Source: a virus. From it: DNA of 23,071 nt. Location: the IMG/VR virus record IMGVR_UViG_3300004448_000098, positions 1 through 23,071 of that record, one strand, 5' to 3'. The position numbers and the translations under genes were made by a program. Under the pieces are notes generated by a model, which did no database searches, was not told the DNA's origin, and saw nothing but the letters and a program-made list of their open reading frames with translations. This document shows positions 7,090-13,757 of this stretch, piece by piece (within the stretch, counting starts at the first letter, position 1; every line of letters begins with the position of its first letter).

Positions 7090-8118
7090 TTAGAGTCTAA
7101 GTGCTTCGACATATAATGATTTTAGAATACCAAACACTTCATCTTTGTTGTCAATTTCCTGAACACAGTTCTGCAACATAGTTAATGTATCTTCCTGTTC
7201 CAGGGTATCATCAACATCATCAAGGTGTACGAATGTATCCTCAATAATTTTAAGATCAGCAATGTCACTGTTATTAATTTGCCTGAGTGTCTTGTCAAAA
7301 AGAATTTGATCTTCTTTTTTCTCAACAATCAGTTTAACATAACTACCTCTCAGTTGCTCATAATTAATGGTGGCAGTTTCACTATCCCGATAGTAAATCT
7401 TGTGGAACATTACGTTGGGATTTTTTACAAAACTAAGTTTCTTAGTTTTAGTATTTAGTACGTGAAACCCTCTATCACAACCGTAATCATTCCAGAACAT
7501 TTGGTACGGATTACCGAGATAAGTAATGTTTGTTTTAGTTGATCTGTGATGGAAATGTCCACTACATACTAAGTCAAACTTATTGAACATGTTTGGGTCG
7601 TCCCCATGATCCATGGTATATCCAGGAATAGGTTCAAAACTATTAAGTTCAAGATGGCCCAGACAGACAGACGCATCACTAGATCCGATAAGATCCATGG
7701 ATCGTTTTCTATTGTCATCACAAATCCAAGGCAGAAGAAGTATATCAAGATCACCCACACGTAGTTCAGTAGGATTGTCCACGACTGTAATATTATCGTA
7801 GTCTCCAAGTAGTAACTGTGGTGAACTAATTCTAAGAGTATTCTTATAGTAGATATCATGATTACCTACAAGCATATGCATATCAACACCACGATCTCTT
7901 AGTGGATCAAACCACATATCTTTTGCTGCTTGGAGAGAGTTAAAATTGATAGACTTACGCCGATCAAATGTATCTCCAAGAGCAATCACATTGGTAATTT
8001 TATTCTTATCAATGTAGGGTAAGACAGTTTCTGAATAAAACTTCTTGTACTTATCAATGTATACTTGACTATCATTACGAGCACCGAAGTGCTGATCAGT
8101 TATCAAAAGTATCTTCAT
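7090..8118 (-). CDS. 47: Recombination nuclease subunit gp47 (Mre11/SbcD-like)
   Basis: A 342-residue calcineurin-like metallophosphoesterase, the nuclease partner of gp46. Motif I is D8-x-H10 in LITDQHFG, motif II D49 in ALGDTFDRR, motif III GNHD (N86, H87, D88), H155 in LGHLE, and the last ligands H188 and H190 in SGHFHHR, so all metal ligands are present. T4 gp47 is 339 residues. A TTG 12 bases further upstream is in frame, but the ATG at 8118 begins directly at the MKILLITD strand that opens this fold and is preferred. It overlaps the previous small gene by 23 bases. The protein acts in the nucleoid on broken or terminal phage DNA. Confidence 0.94.
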   Translation of the reverse strand: MKILLITDQHFGARNDSQVYIDKYKKFYSETVLPYIDKNKITNVIALGDTFDRRKSINFNSLQAAKDMWFDPLRDRGVDMHMLVGNHDIYYKNTLRISSPQLLLGDYDNITVVDNPTELRVGDLDILLLPWICDDNRKRSMDLIGSSDASVCLGHLELNSFEPIPGYTMDHGDDPNMFNKFDLVCSGHFHHRSTKTNITYLGNPYQMFWNDYGCDRGFHVLNTKTKKLSFVKNPNVMFHKIYYRDSETATINYEQLRGSYVKLIVEKKEDQILFDKTLRQINNSDIADLKIIEDTFVHLDDVDDTLEQEDTLTMLQNCVQEIDNKDEVFGILKSLYVEALRL

Positions 8119-8278
8119 ATTCAATAACAAGTTTCTTGTAAGTTTTACCGTCAGTGGTTGTGCAAGTTTGGGTGTATGTTATACCATTCAAGGAATCAAC
8201 CAACTTAGTAAGAAGTTCCTGACTGCTAACAGAAGAAGATCCACCGTTCCAATAATCATTGATCAAATTTGTAGACAT
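8096..8278 (-). CDS. Hypothetical 60-residue protein between gp55 and gp47
   Basis: A 60-residue product beginning MSTNLINDYW and rich in Ser and Thr. I recognise no family. After a Ser-rich stretch (about 14-19) there is a short amphipathic helix QELLTKLVDSLNG (20-32) and a strand-rich end with DGKTYKKLVIEYED. The start shares one base with the gp55 stop (TGATG) and its 3' end overlaps gp47 by 23 bases. This makes it likely to be translated in series with gp55 and gp47. It is therefore probably real, but its function is unknown. Confidence 0.62.
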   Translation of the reverse strand: MSTNLINDYWNGGSSSVSSQELLTKLVDSLNGITYTQTCTTTDGKTYKKLVIEYEDTFDN

Positions 8279-8766
8279 CAGTACCTCGTATTGGTCTCGA
8301 CACGGGACTTAATATAGTTCAAGTCGGCACTATTGTCAAGGTCATCTGAGTGCATAACCTCATCCCAACCCTTTCGTTCAAGAATCTTCTCTCTGATTGC
8401 TTGCTGCCTCTTCTCCTTAGCGATCCTTCTCAGGTATGCATAGTATACAATCTGTGTGAAGTATGCAAAAGGATTAGAACTCTTCTCAGGATCAAAGTTA
8501 TGAATGTACTGAATACAGTTCTCAATACCATCACCAATCATGTCTTCTCTATACATGTAGTTGATGAAGTTTGGTCTGTATGACAGATGAGTTGCAATTT
8601 TAAGGAAGCATTCGCCAATATAGTTAGACACACGAGGTTTAGGTTCACCTGCCTCTTTTGCCTTGGCACACTTATTACGGTAAATAATCAGTTCATGAAG
8701 GAACTGTTTGTTATCTACATAGTGTTCTTTCTTTTTAGCGTTCTTCCGTGGCATTAGCATTGACAT
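8278..8766 (-). CDS. 55: Late-transcription sigma factor gp55
   Basis: A 162-residue divergent sigma factor that directs host RNA polymerase to phage late promoters. The sigma region 2 core is seen around residues 78-123: MIGDGIENCIQYIHNFDP, then NPFAYFTQIVYYAYLRRI and a basic KEKRQQ. The N-terminus is Lys/Arg rich. It is somewhat shorter than T4 gp55 (185). Three nearby ATGs (8766, 8760, 8754) are all possible starts and none has a clear Shine-Dalgarno, so the exact start is uncertain by 2-4 residues. It is headed by a promoter in the gap upstream, suggesting early or middle expression, as needed for a factor that switches on the gp18-gp23 region. Confidence 0.92.
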   Translation of the reverse strand: MSMLMPRKNAKKKEHYVDNKQFLHELIIYRNKCAKAKEAGEPKPRVSNYIGECFLKIATHLSYRPNFINYMYREDMIGDGIENCIQYIHNFDPEKSSNPFAYFTQIVYYAYLRRIAKEKRQQAIREKILERKGWDEVMHSDDLDNSADLNYIKSRVETNTRY

Positions 8767-8789
8767 GTAGGTGGTTCACGGATGTCATA

Positions 8790-8818
8790 ATGTTAACTTA
8801 TCATGACCGTTTTGTCAA
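8790..8818 (-). promoter_or_regulatory. 55: Sigma70-like promoter for gp55
   Basis: The minus strand carries TTGACA (8818-8813), a 17-base spacer and TAACAT (8795-8790; 4 of 6 to TATAAT). The predicted start near 8784 leaves roughly 18 bases to the first ATG. The -35 box lies in one arm of the palindrome at 8812-8830. Confidence 0.55.
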
Positions 8819-8830
8819 GGGGGTTGACAA
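8812..8830. repeat. Perfect 7-bp inverted repeat with outward -35 boxes
   Basis: TTGTCAA (8812-8818) and TTGACAA (8824-8830) are exact reverse complements around GGGGG. Each arm supplies a TTGACA hexamer, one reading left toward gp55 and one reading right. It could be an operator or simply two promoters sharing a dyad. It is unlikely to be an intrinsic terminator, because neither side is followed by a T run. Confidence 0.7.
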
Positions 8831-8852
8831 GGTAAGAATAAATCATTATACT
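8824..8852 (+). promoter_or_regulatory. Consensus-quality promoter on the plus strand
   Basis: TTGACA (8824-8829), exactly 17 bases, then TATACT (8847-8852): a full -35 match and 5 of 6 in the -10. Start is expected near 8859. No plus-strand gene follows, so the transcript would run antisense into the Sm-like gene (8904-9356) and possibly uvsW. Confidence 0.5.
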
Positions 8853-8903
8853 CAACACTGTAAGGGTTCAGAAACAGGGTGTCTTTAAGTTACTTAGAGA
8901 TAC

Positions 8904-9356
8904 TTAGTGAAAGTGAGATGCGTCTTTAAAGATTCTTTCTAGAATCTTCCTCGCGTCCTCTACCTTAGCAATCAGACCCATGCTTTTGTTGATGGGTATT
9001 TGACTTTCGTCTGGTTCTGCTCCTTCATTAAATTCTTTTCTGATCCATCTCTTGTAGAGACTCACTGCTTCCTTTGACATAGGAGCAATAGAGATGACAG
9101 ATTTATCATCAACAACATAGAAGTCTTCATCAGAGAAGTTCATCCATTTGATGAACCCCATGGCAACCTTTTGTGCCTTCTCATCTTCGTCTACATTTAA
9201 TTCTACAATCTTAGTCTTAGCAGGATTCTGAATAAAGATCATATCTTTTTTAGTATCAGGATCCTCACTCACTAATACTTCACCAAGGATTTCTTCCCCA
9301 GTAACAAGTTTGAGCGTAGCGTAGAACTGTTCGTCGTGTCGAATGTAATTAATCAT
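8904..9356 (-). CDS. Hypothetical protein with Sm-like N-terminal barrel
   Basis: A 150-residue protein located between uvsW and gp55. The first third looks like an LSm/Hfq-type barrel: FYATLKLVTGEEILGEVLV (about 11-29) has the strand-turn-GxE-strand pattern of the Sm1 motif, and later strands are DMIFIQNPAK and FYVVDDKSVISIAPMSKEAV. The C-terminal third is charged and helical (ARKILERIFKDA). The resemblance is by eye only. A gene of this type recurs at this position in cyanophage genomes, as far as I recall, with no known function. If truly Sm-like, RNA binding would be the first guess. The ATG at 9356 overlaps the uvsW 3' end by 8 bases. The 3' end lies under the possible plus-strand transcript. 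Confidence 0.7.
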   Translation of the reverse strand: MINYIRHDEQFYATLKLVTGEEILGEVLVSEDPDTKKDMIFIQNPAKTKIVELNVDEDEKAQKVAMGFIKWMNFSDEDFYVVDDKSVISIAPMSKEAVSLYKRWIRKEFNEGAEPDESQIPINKSMGLIAKVEDARKILERIFKDASHFH

Positions 9357-10815
9357 TTTTCAATTTGATCTCCTTAATCTCGTAATTGAATGACTCTTCT
9401 TGATATATCTTGATACGTTCAGCAAGATGACGAAGGGTATAATTACTTTTGGATCCTCTGGCACAATGGTCTGCAATATCATAAAGAACTGCTTGTGCTT
9501 TGTTATCACCCTTTCGGAGTACACGTCCAATGGATTGTAGGTTTCGGACTCTCGATTTAGATGGACTAGCAAAGATCACATTATGTAGATTTTTGATATT
9601 AATACCAGTAGAGAAAGTTCCATAAGAAGCAAGAATAATTGCGTCCTTTTCTTTCTCACATATAGATCGTGCTTCTTCACGATCGTAGGCATCAATACCA
9701 CCATGTATAAAGAAGACCCTGCGACCTTCTCTCACCTTACTATTTAGCATCTCCCACAAAGGTTCCCCATGCTTTTCCACGTAGTTGAATAGGATAAGAG
9801 TGTTTCCATTCAGATCACATGCCAGGTTTGTAATTAGATTATTTCTTTTTTGATGACTTACTATGTAATCCATCTCCTGGTGATAGTCATCAAAGGGAAC
9901 GTACCCATGCTTTAATAAGAGAATATTTACTTTAAGTTTAGTGAGGTGACCTTTCTTCATAAGGTCTACTGTCTTAGTAACTTGTTCACACTTACCAAAC
10001 AATCCTTCCAACACTAACTGATGAGCACTCATACCATCGAGAGTACCTGTCAGTCCAACGCGGTATTTTGCATCATGACATTTAGTGAGAATACCTGACA
10101 GACTTTTCGCTTTATACAAGTGTGCTTCATCACCAATAATTACGTCAAATCGTTTAAAGAACTTGCGAGGTTCTTTGTATATGGATTGCCACGTAGAGAC
10201 CACCACAGGGGCATCTACATACCTCTCAGTGCCTCCCATGATCTTATGTACATATGCGTCTGCTCTCCATCCATATTGTTGAAAGTCTTTATACATCTGC
10301 TCCACAAGTGAAACAGTAGGAACGATGATAAGGATCTGTCTATCCATTCCCAAATGCCATCGCACCAATGCATAGATGATTAGAGATTTTCCCGATCCTG
10401 TCGGGGATAATAGAAGTCTGCGATTGTGCCTAAGTGCTTGATAAATTGCTCGTAACTGGTAATCTCTGACCTTGAAAGGAAGTCCCAAAGATCTAACATA
10501 CCCCGCAGTTGCCTCAGGAGATATGAGAAGTTCACATTCATCTGGTTTACCATAAAATTTACTGTCTTCAATCTCCCAGTCATACCCACGTTGTTCTAAG
10601 AACTCGGTTAGATACTCAAAAAGACCCGCATATATCTCACCCGTTGCAGGAGAGTATAAACGGATCTTTCCATCCCATTTCCATTTTTGATACTGAGTCA
10701 TGAACTTTGCTTGTGGCACTTCAAACTGGAAGTGGTCGCTTAGTTCCTGATGAACATGAGGTTCTGCTGTTACTTTAATGTAGACTTCATTCTTTTTCTC
10801 AATCTTAGTAATCAC
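9349..10815 (-). CDS. uvsW: UvsW, SF2 DNA/RNA helicase
   Basis: A 488-residue superfamily 2 helicase that in T4 unwinds R-loops and branched DNA, shutting off origin replication and driving recombination-dependent replication. Motifs in order: Q-motif region RDYQLRAI (117-124), Walker A SPTGSGKS (137-144), DEAH box (229-232), motif III TGT (256-258), motif V near TFSTGINI (400-407) and motif VI QSIGRVLRKG (427-436). T4 UvsW is about 500 residues, so this is full length. It uses a GTG start at 10815 with a good Shine-Dalgarno GAGG (10826-10823), 7 bases before it; no earlier in-frame ATG is suitable. It overlaps the uvsY end by 11 bases. Confidence 0.95.
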   Translation of the reverse strand: MITKIEKKNEVYIKVTAEPHVHQELSDHFQFEVPQAKFMTQYQKWKWDGKIRLYSPATGEIYAGLFEYLTEFLEQRGYDWEIEDSKFYGKPDECELLISPEATAGYVRSLGLPFKVRDYQLRAIYQALRHNRRLLLSPTGSGKSLIIYALVRWHLGMDRQILIIVPTVSLVEQMYKDFQQYGWRADAYVHKIMGGTERYVDAPVVVSTWQSIYKEPRKFFKRFDVIIGDEAHLYKAKSLSGILTKCHDAKYRVGLTGTLDGMSAHQLVLEGLFGKCEQVTKTVDLMKKGHLTKLKVNILLLKHGYVPFDDYHQEMDYIVSHQKRNNLITNLACDLNGNTLILFNYVEKHGEPLWEMLNSKVREGRRVFFIHGGIDAYDREEARSICEKEKDAIILASYGTFSTGINIKNLHNVIFASPSKSRVRNLQSIGRVLRKGDNKAQAVLYDIADHCARGSKSNYTLRHLAERIKIYQEESFNYEIKEIKLKND

Positions 10816-11227
10816 CTGTTTTCCTCAGATCAATAAAATTCTTAATCTGAAATCCTCGTGAGGATAACTGTTTAAGAATCATCTCTAAGTAATTTATACA
10901 TGTTTCAAGGTAGTCAATCTTCTGTTTGTTTTTCAACCACTCTTCGTCTGCCCAGATGTAAGTGTTGATGTCAGTTTTGAGTACCTTATGATTGAATGGT
11001 TTCTCAGCATATACCTTGGCAGGTGCTTTACCTGAGTAGTATTCAAACTTTGCTTTGTATAGCATCCTACCTTTGGTATCAGCATCGGATGCCATCAATT
11101 TAAAATGAGACCATATGTTTAAATATTTTTCGTGGATGACTGTACTCTTAAAGTTTTCAGTGTCTAGGTCGTTTTGATCAACAACACAATCCTCTTTCCA
11201 CATATCACGAATTTGATCTAGATTCAT
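10805..11227 (-). CDS. uvsY: UvsY, recombination mediator
   Basis: A 140-residue protein, close to T4 UvsY (137), which helps load the UvsX recombinase onto gp32-coated single-stranded DNA. It begins MNLDQIRDMWKEDCVVD, a helix and acidic stretch typical of the family, and continues with ESYN-equivalent basic helical segments (KYLNIWSHFKLM, residues about 35-46). The long C-terminal helix ETCINYLEMILKQLSSRGFQI (about 108-128) fits its oligomer-forming helices. Its position directly before uvsW repeats the T4 order. The ATG overlaps the preceding stop in ATGA, and the 3' end overlaps the uvsW GTG start. Confidence 0.88.
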   Translation of the reverse strand: MNLDQIRDMWKEDCVVDQNDLDTENFKSTVIHEKYLNIWSHFKLMASDADTKGRMLYKAKFEYYSGKAPAKVYAEKPFNHKVLKTDINTYIWADEEWLKNKQKIDYLETCINYLEMILKQLSSRGFQIKNFIDLRKTGDY

Positions 11228-11787
11228 TCCAGTGTTTTCCTCCTGTTACCATCAAGGTTTTGAATGGCGTATGTAGTGTATCTGAACTCCACAGTTGCAG
11301 TTGCATATTCTGTACCATCAATTGTAGCATTAAATTCTAACCCACTCAATGATACTGGGAATATATCTTTAAAGTTGACAAAGAAGTTAGTTCTCATATT
11401 GCTATTCATGACTGCTAGTGATGCGTCACAAGTTACGCTATAATCTTCTTCAAAATCACCACGCTCTCCTAACATATCACCACCAGCAATAGATCGCATC
11501 CAGTTATGAATGATTAGATAGTTCTCTAAATCTTCATCTACTAGAAATGATAGGTTAAGTGGTTCATAGTTTAAACCCGAAGCATCGAATGGGATACTAC
11601 GACCTAGAAAGGTCGGTGCTTCTACGGTGTTTAAACCTATACCAGGAATATTAGCGGATTGTGAAAAGTATGGTACCTTTGGAAACTGTTCCAGTAACAT
11701 CTTAAATCCGATTGGTGACAGAAAATTTCTGTTCTCAATTTGTTTGGACCAGAGTTCTGTCTGGTCCGCAATACCATATGTTGGCAT
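11224..11787 (-). CDS. 3: Tail tube-fold protein, probable tail completion protein gp3
   Basis: A 187-residue structural protein. In related cyanophages the gene between 23 and uvsY is usually annotated as gp3, the tail completion and sheath stabiliser that caps the tail tube. Sequence shows likeness to the gp19 tube protein in this window: NIP (46-48), VE-x-P, GR (62-63), EP (75-76) and a Trp in the following helix (W96) line up with N87LP, VEVP, GR 102-103, EP 114-115 and W135 of gp19. It ends in strands FNATIDGTEYATATVEFRY like the tube fold. A baseplate tube initiator such as gp54 is a possible alternative. The start codon follows a TATAAATA late promoter by 20 bases and has no clear Shine-Dalgarno. 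Confidence 0.66.
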   Translation of the reverse strand: MPTYGIADQTELWSKQIENRNFLSPIGFKMLLEQFPKVPYFSQSANIPGIGLNTVEAPTFLGRSIPFDASGLNYEPLNLSFLVDEDLENYLIIHNWMRSIAGGDMLGERGDFEEDYSVTCDASLAVMNSNMRTNFFVNFKDIFPVSLSGLEFNATIDGTEYATATVEFRYTTYAIQNLDGNRRKTLE

Positions 11788-11807
11788 GGGAGTATATCTA
11801 TTTTAGA

Positions 11808-11815
11808 TATTTATA
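11808..11815 (-). promoter_or_regulatory. Late promoter TATAAATA before gp3
   Basis: The minus strand reads TATAAATA at 11815-11808, identical to the T4 late promoter consensus recognised by gp55. The ATG is 20 bases downstream. It lies in the gap between the 35-codon gene and gp3. Confidence 0.65.
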
Positions 11816-11825
11816 GAAATACTCC

Positions 11826-11933
11826 TTATCTGTTGCGTTCTCTACAAGTAATTACAGTAATGTAAAGGCATCCTATACTAAGTGCTATTACAAACCATGT
11901 GAGTTGTCCTTGAACTGTTTCTCCAAATAGCAT
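11826..11933 (-). CDS. Small single-span membrane protein, 35 residues
   Basis: A 35-residue product starting MLFGETVQGQL. Residues about 12-28 (TWFVIALSIGCLYITVI) form one hydrophobic segment long enough to cross a membrane, followed by a basic CRERNR tail that should stay in the cytoplasm. A good Shine-Dalgarno GAGGGA lies about 8 bases before the ATG, unlike many neighbours. I recognise no family. The reading frame is intact and sits tightly between the 38-codon gene and the gp3 late promoter. It could be a small holin-like or membrane-modulating peptide, but nothing in the sequence proves this. Confidence 0.55.
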   Translation of the reverse strand: MLFGETVQGQLTWFVIALSIGCLYITVITCRERNR

Positions 11934-11947
11934 CTTAGTTCCCTCGG

Positions 11948-12064
11948 TTATGTCTCTTCGTTATACCAGAAGTCTTCCCAGTCTTTTTTAGTTGCTTCTT
12001 CTATATTAGAATCAGTAGTTTCTGTTTCTGGCAAAATGTCATCGATAAAATCTAAGTCTTTCAT
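11948..12064 (-). CDS. Hypothetical acidic 38-residue protein
   Basis: A 38-residue, strongly acidic peptide that starts MKDLDFIDDILPE and ends WEDFWYNEET, with three aromatic residues near its C-terminus. Its ATG overlaps the stop of the 50-codon gene in ATGA, which argues that it is translated. It resembles no family I know. Short acidic phage peptides of this kind are sometimes host-protein inhibitors, but that is speculation. Confidence 0.5.
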   Translation of the reverse strand: MKDLDFIDDILPETETTDSNIEEATKKDWEDFWYNEET

Positions 12065-12213
12065 TGTCGGTACTCATTTAAAATATCTAGCATATTATTA
12101 TAAGCGGAATGAGCACCACTATGCCAGTCTTCTGTATTAGTATCCTTAGTTTCCTTTTCGTAGAGTTTAGTTTTCTCCTTATATATTTTTGCCAGCAAAT
12201 CAATCTTCAACAT
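12061..12213 (-). CDS. Hypothetical 50-residue helical protein
   Basis: A 50-residue product beginning MLKIDLLAKIYKEKTKLYEK, mostly charged helix, with a central WHSGAHSAYNNMLDIL segment. I recognise no named family. The open frame extends upstream to 12303, but that extension has no ribosome binding site and runs back across the predicted transcription start. The ATG at 12213 has AAGG 6 bases upstream and follows a sigma70-like promoter by 28 bases. It is the first of three microgenes between the gp23 terminator and gp3. Confidence 0.58.
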   Translation of the reverse strand: MLKIDLLAKIYKEKTKLYEKETKDTNTEDWHSGAHSAYNNMLDILNEYRQ

Positions 12214-12241
12214 GGTGGACCTTGGCATGGGTGGCAAGTTC

Positions 12242-12270
12242 AGTATAAAACTATTTAACATAACTGTCAT
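12242..12270 (-). promoter_or_regulatory. Sigma70-like promoter for the microgene cluster
   Basis: The minus strand has ATGACA (12270-12265; 5 of 6), a 17-base spacer and TATACT (12247-12242; 5 of 6), with start expected near 12235. A late-type octamer GTTAAATA (12259-12252) lies inside the spacer, so the site could also work late. Placed just after the gp23 terminator, it would start a separate transcript. Confidence 0.5.
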
Positions 12271-12317
12271 CCCAGATGGGGTTCTTTGTCTTGGTATAAG
12301 CATATACCCCTAGGCAT

Positions 12318-12341
12318 AAAAAAAGGACCCCAGTGGGGTCC
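12318..12341 (-). terminator. Strong intrinsic terminator after gp23
   Basis: On the minus strand GGACCCC (12341-12335) and GGGGTCC (12331-12325) form a 7-bp GC-rich stem with a 3-base loop, directly followed by seven T residues (12324-12318). This is the clearest terminator in the window and ends the head-gene transcript 22 bases after the gp23 stop. Confidence 0.9.
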
Positions 12342-12363
12342 CAGTGTTGTGTATCCTGATGGA

Positions 12364-13710
12364 TCACATAAGGTTGTCAACCAACACACGACGGTAGTAG
12401 CGGTTAGCATTTGCATTAAGAGCACCACTCCCCTGTGATGTTCCTTCTGCGAATGGGTTAGCGACCATGCCGTAGCGGGTCTTGAAGCCGATCTTGGGCT
12501 GGAATGTGTCCTGACCAACGGCGCGAACCATTTGCAGGGGCACATAAGGGCAGTAGAAGAGTCCAGCATCATAGGCGCTAGAACCTTTATAACCAGCAAC
12601 GTAGAAGTGACGATCACTTACGTTAGCGGAATAAGGGTCAACATAGACCTTGATGCGACCGTTCAGGGTGCCTGCCAGTGTGCTGCTGTTGTCATCTGGA
12701 AGCAAGTTGCTGTTACCAGAAAGAGCAGGGGTGTAATCCAGAACACCTGCCATGGACAGTGCCGAAGCAACGTCAGCAGAACAGATGAGGATGTTACCCT
12801 TTCCACGACGAGTCTCGTGACCAATCGCGTTCATATCGCGTTCGATTTGGAAGAGGAGTCCTTTGAACTTCTCAACAGACCAGCGACCGTTGGAATCAAC
12901 GTCGAGGTCAAATACGCCAGCAGTTGCTGTGTTGTTCTGAGCGCCAGGGCGAGCAATACGGTAGACGGTACGAACCACCTCACGGTTGATCTCAGCCAGA
13001 ACCTCTGTTGAGAGGATGTTGGCAAGCTCAGATTCAGCATCAAGACCATGAACTGCTTTCAGGTCTTGGGCGAGTTCGAGCGAATACTCTGCTTTCAGAG
13101 CGCGTGACTTGGCAGTCACAGTGACCTTCTCGATCGAGAAGTTCATTTCTGCGAAGGCGTTGCCAGCGGCATCGCCAAGTGCCTCACTCTCAGCAGTCGG
13201 CATACCGTCAGAGACGGTGTAGGTGCCGCTGTCGTTCAGCAGACCAGGGTTGCTTCCGCTCTGAGCGGTGCGACCGAGGTTGGATGCTGCGTTCTCAGCA
13301 GAGAACTCTGTGTCCGATTCGTTGAAGAAGGACTCAGCGCCAGCAGTACGGTTTGTGCCATAGCGTGAACGCATGGCAAAGATGAGACCAGTAGGTCCAG
13401 TCATCGGTTGAACGCCAGCGATATCATAGGCGATCAACTTAGGCATGGAGCGTCTGATCAGACTGATCAGAACGGGGTCGAAACCTGCAACAGGACCTGT
13501 GGCGGTGCTGCTACCAGAGAAACCACCTGTGCCAGCAGACATCGTAGGTGAGGCTTCGTTAAGAATGCCTGCTTCCTCTTTAAGGAACTTTTCTTGGTTT
13601 TCGAGCAGGATTGAGGTGACGGCCTTTCTGTACTTATCAGAGATGTTAGAGATCTCAGAGTGTTCCAGAATAGGTGCCCACTTTTCCTGCAAAGATTCGG
13701 AGTTGAACAT
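12364..13710 (-). CDS. 23: Major capsid protein gp23
   Basis: The 448-residue precursor of the main head protein, with the HK97 fold in T4. The N-terminal 52 residues (MFNSESLQEKW...) should be removed by the gp21 protease at an L-x-E site: LNE, residues 50-52, followed by ASPTMSAG. The mature region has the conserved cyanophage stretch VQPMTGPTGLIFAMRSRYG (about 100-118). T4 gp23 is 521 residues; cyanophage versions are shorter, as here. The gene appears visibly richer in G and C than its neighbours, which suits a highly expressed protein. It is 47 bases downstream of gp22 with no obvious late promoter of its own, so most message probably comes from the gp22 promoter and stops at the terminator. 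Confidence 0.97.
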   Translation of the reverse strand: MFNSESLQEKWAPILEHSEISNISDKYRKAVTSILLENQEKFLKEEAGILNEASPTMSAGTGGFSGSSTATGPVAGFDPVLISLIRRSMPKLIAYDIAGVQPMTGPTGLIFAMRSRYGTNRTAGAESFFNESDTEFSAENAASNLGRTAQSGSNPGLLNDSGTYTVSDGMPTAESEALGDAAGNAFAEMNFSIEKVTVTAKSRALKAEYSLELAQDLKAVHGLDAESELANILSTEVLAEINREVVRTVYRIARPGAQNNTATAGVFDLDVDSNGRWSVEKFKGLLFQIERDMNAIGHETRRGKGNILICSADVASALSMAGVLDYTPALSGNSNLLPDDNSSTLAGTLNGRIKVYVDPYSANVSDRHFYVAGYKGSSAYDAGLFYCPYVPLQMVRAVGQDTFQPKIGFKTRYGMVANPFAEGTSQGSGALNANANRYYRRVLVDNLM

Positions 13711-13757
13711 TTGCTTTTAAATACTGTATAGGGTTTTAGTGTGGATCCTTAAATTAA

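Noticed and set aside
7451-7457. TATTTAG inside gp47 as a late promoter
   Set aside because: It is in the middle of coding sequence with no start codon suitably downstream, so a chance match is likely.
8119-8130. TTG start giving four extra residues on gp47
   Set aside because: The ATG at 8118 begins the standard phosphoesterase strand, and no feature supports the TTG.
11791-11796. TATACT just before gp3 as a promoter
   Set aside because: It is only 4 bases before the ATG, leaving no room for a leader; the TATAAATA box upstream is better placed.
12061-12303. 80-codon version of the first microgene
   Set aside because: The upstream part crosses the predicted promoter, lacks a ribosome site and is of different composition; the ATG at 12213 fits better.
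12532-13011. 159-codon plus-strand open frame opposite gp23
   Set aside because: It is a shadow of the GC-richer gp23 coding pattern, has no promoter or ribosome site and resembles nothing known.
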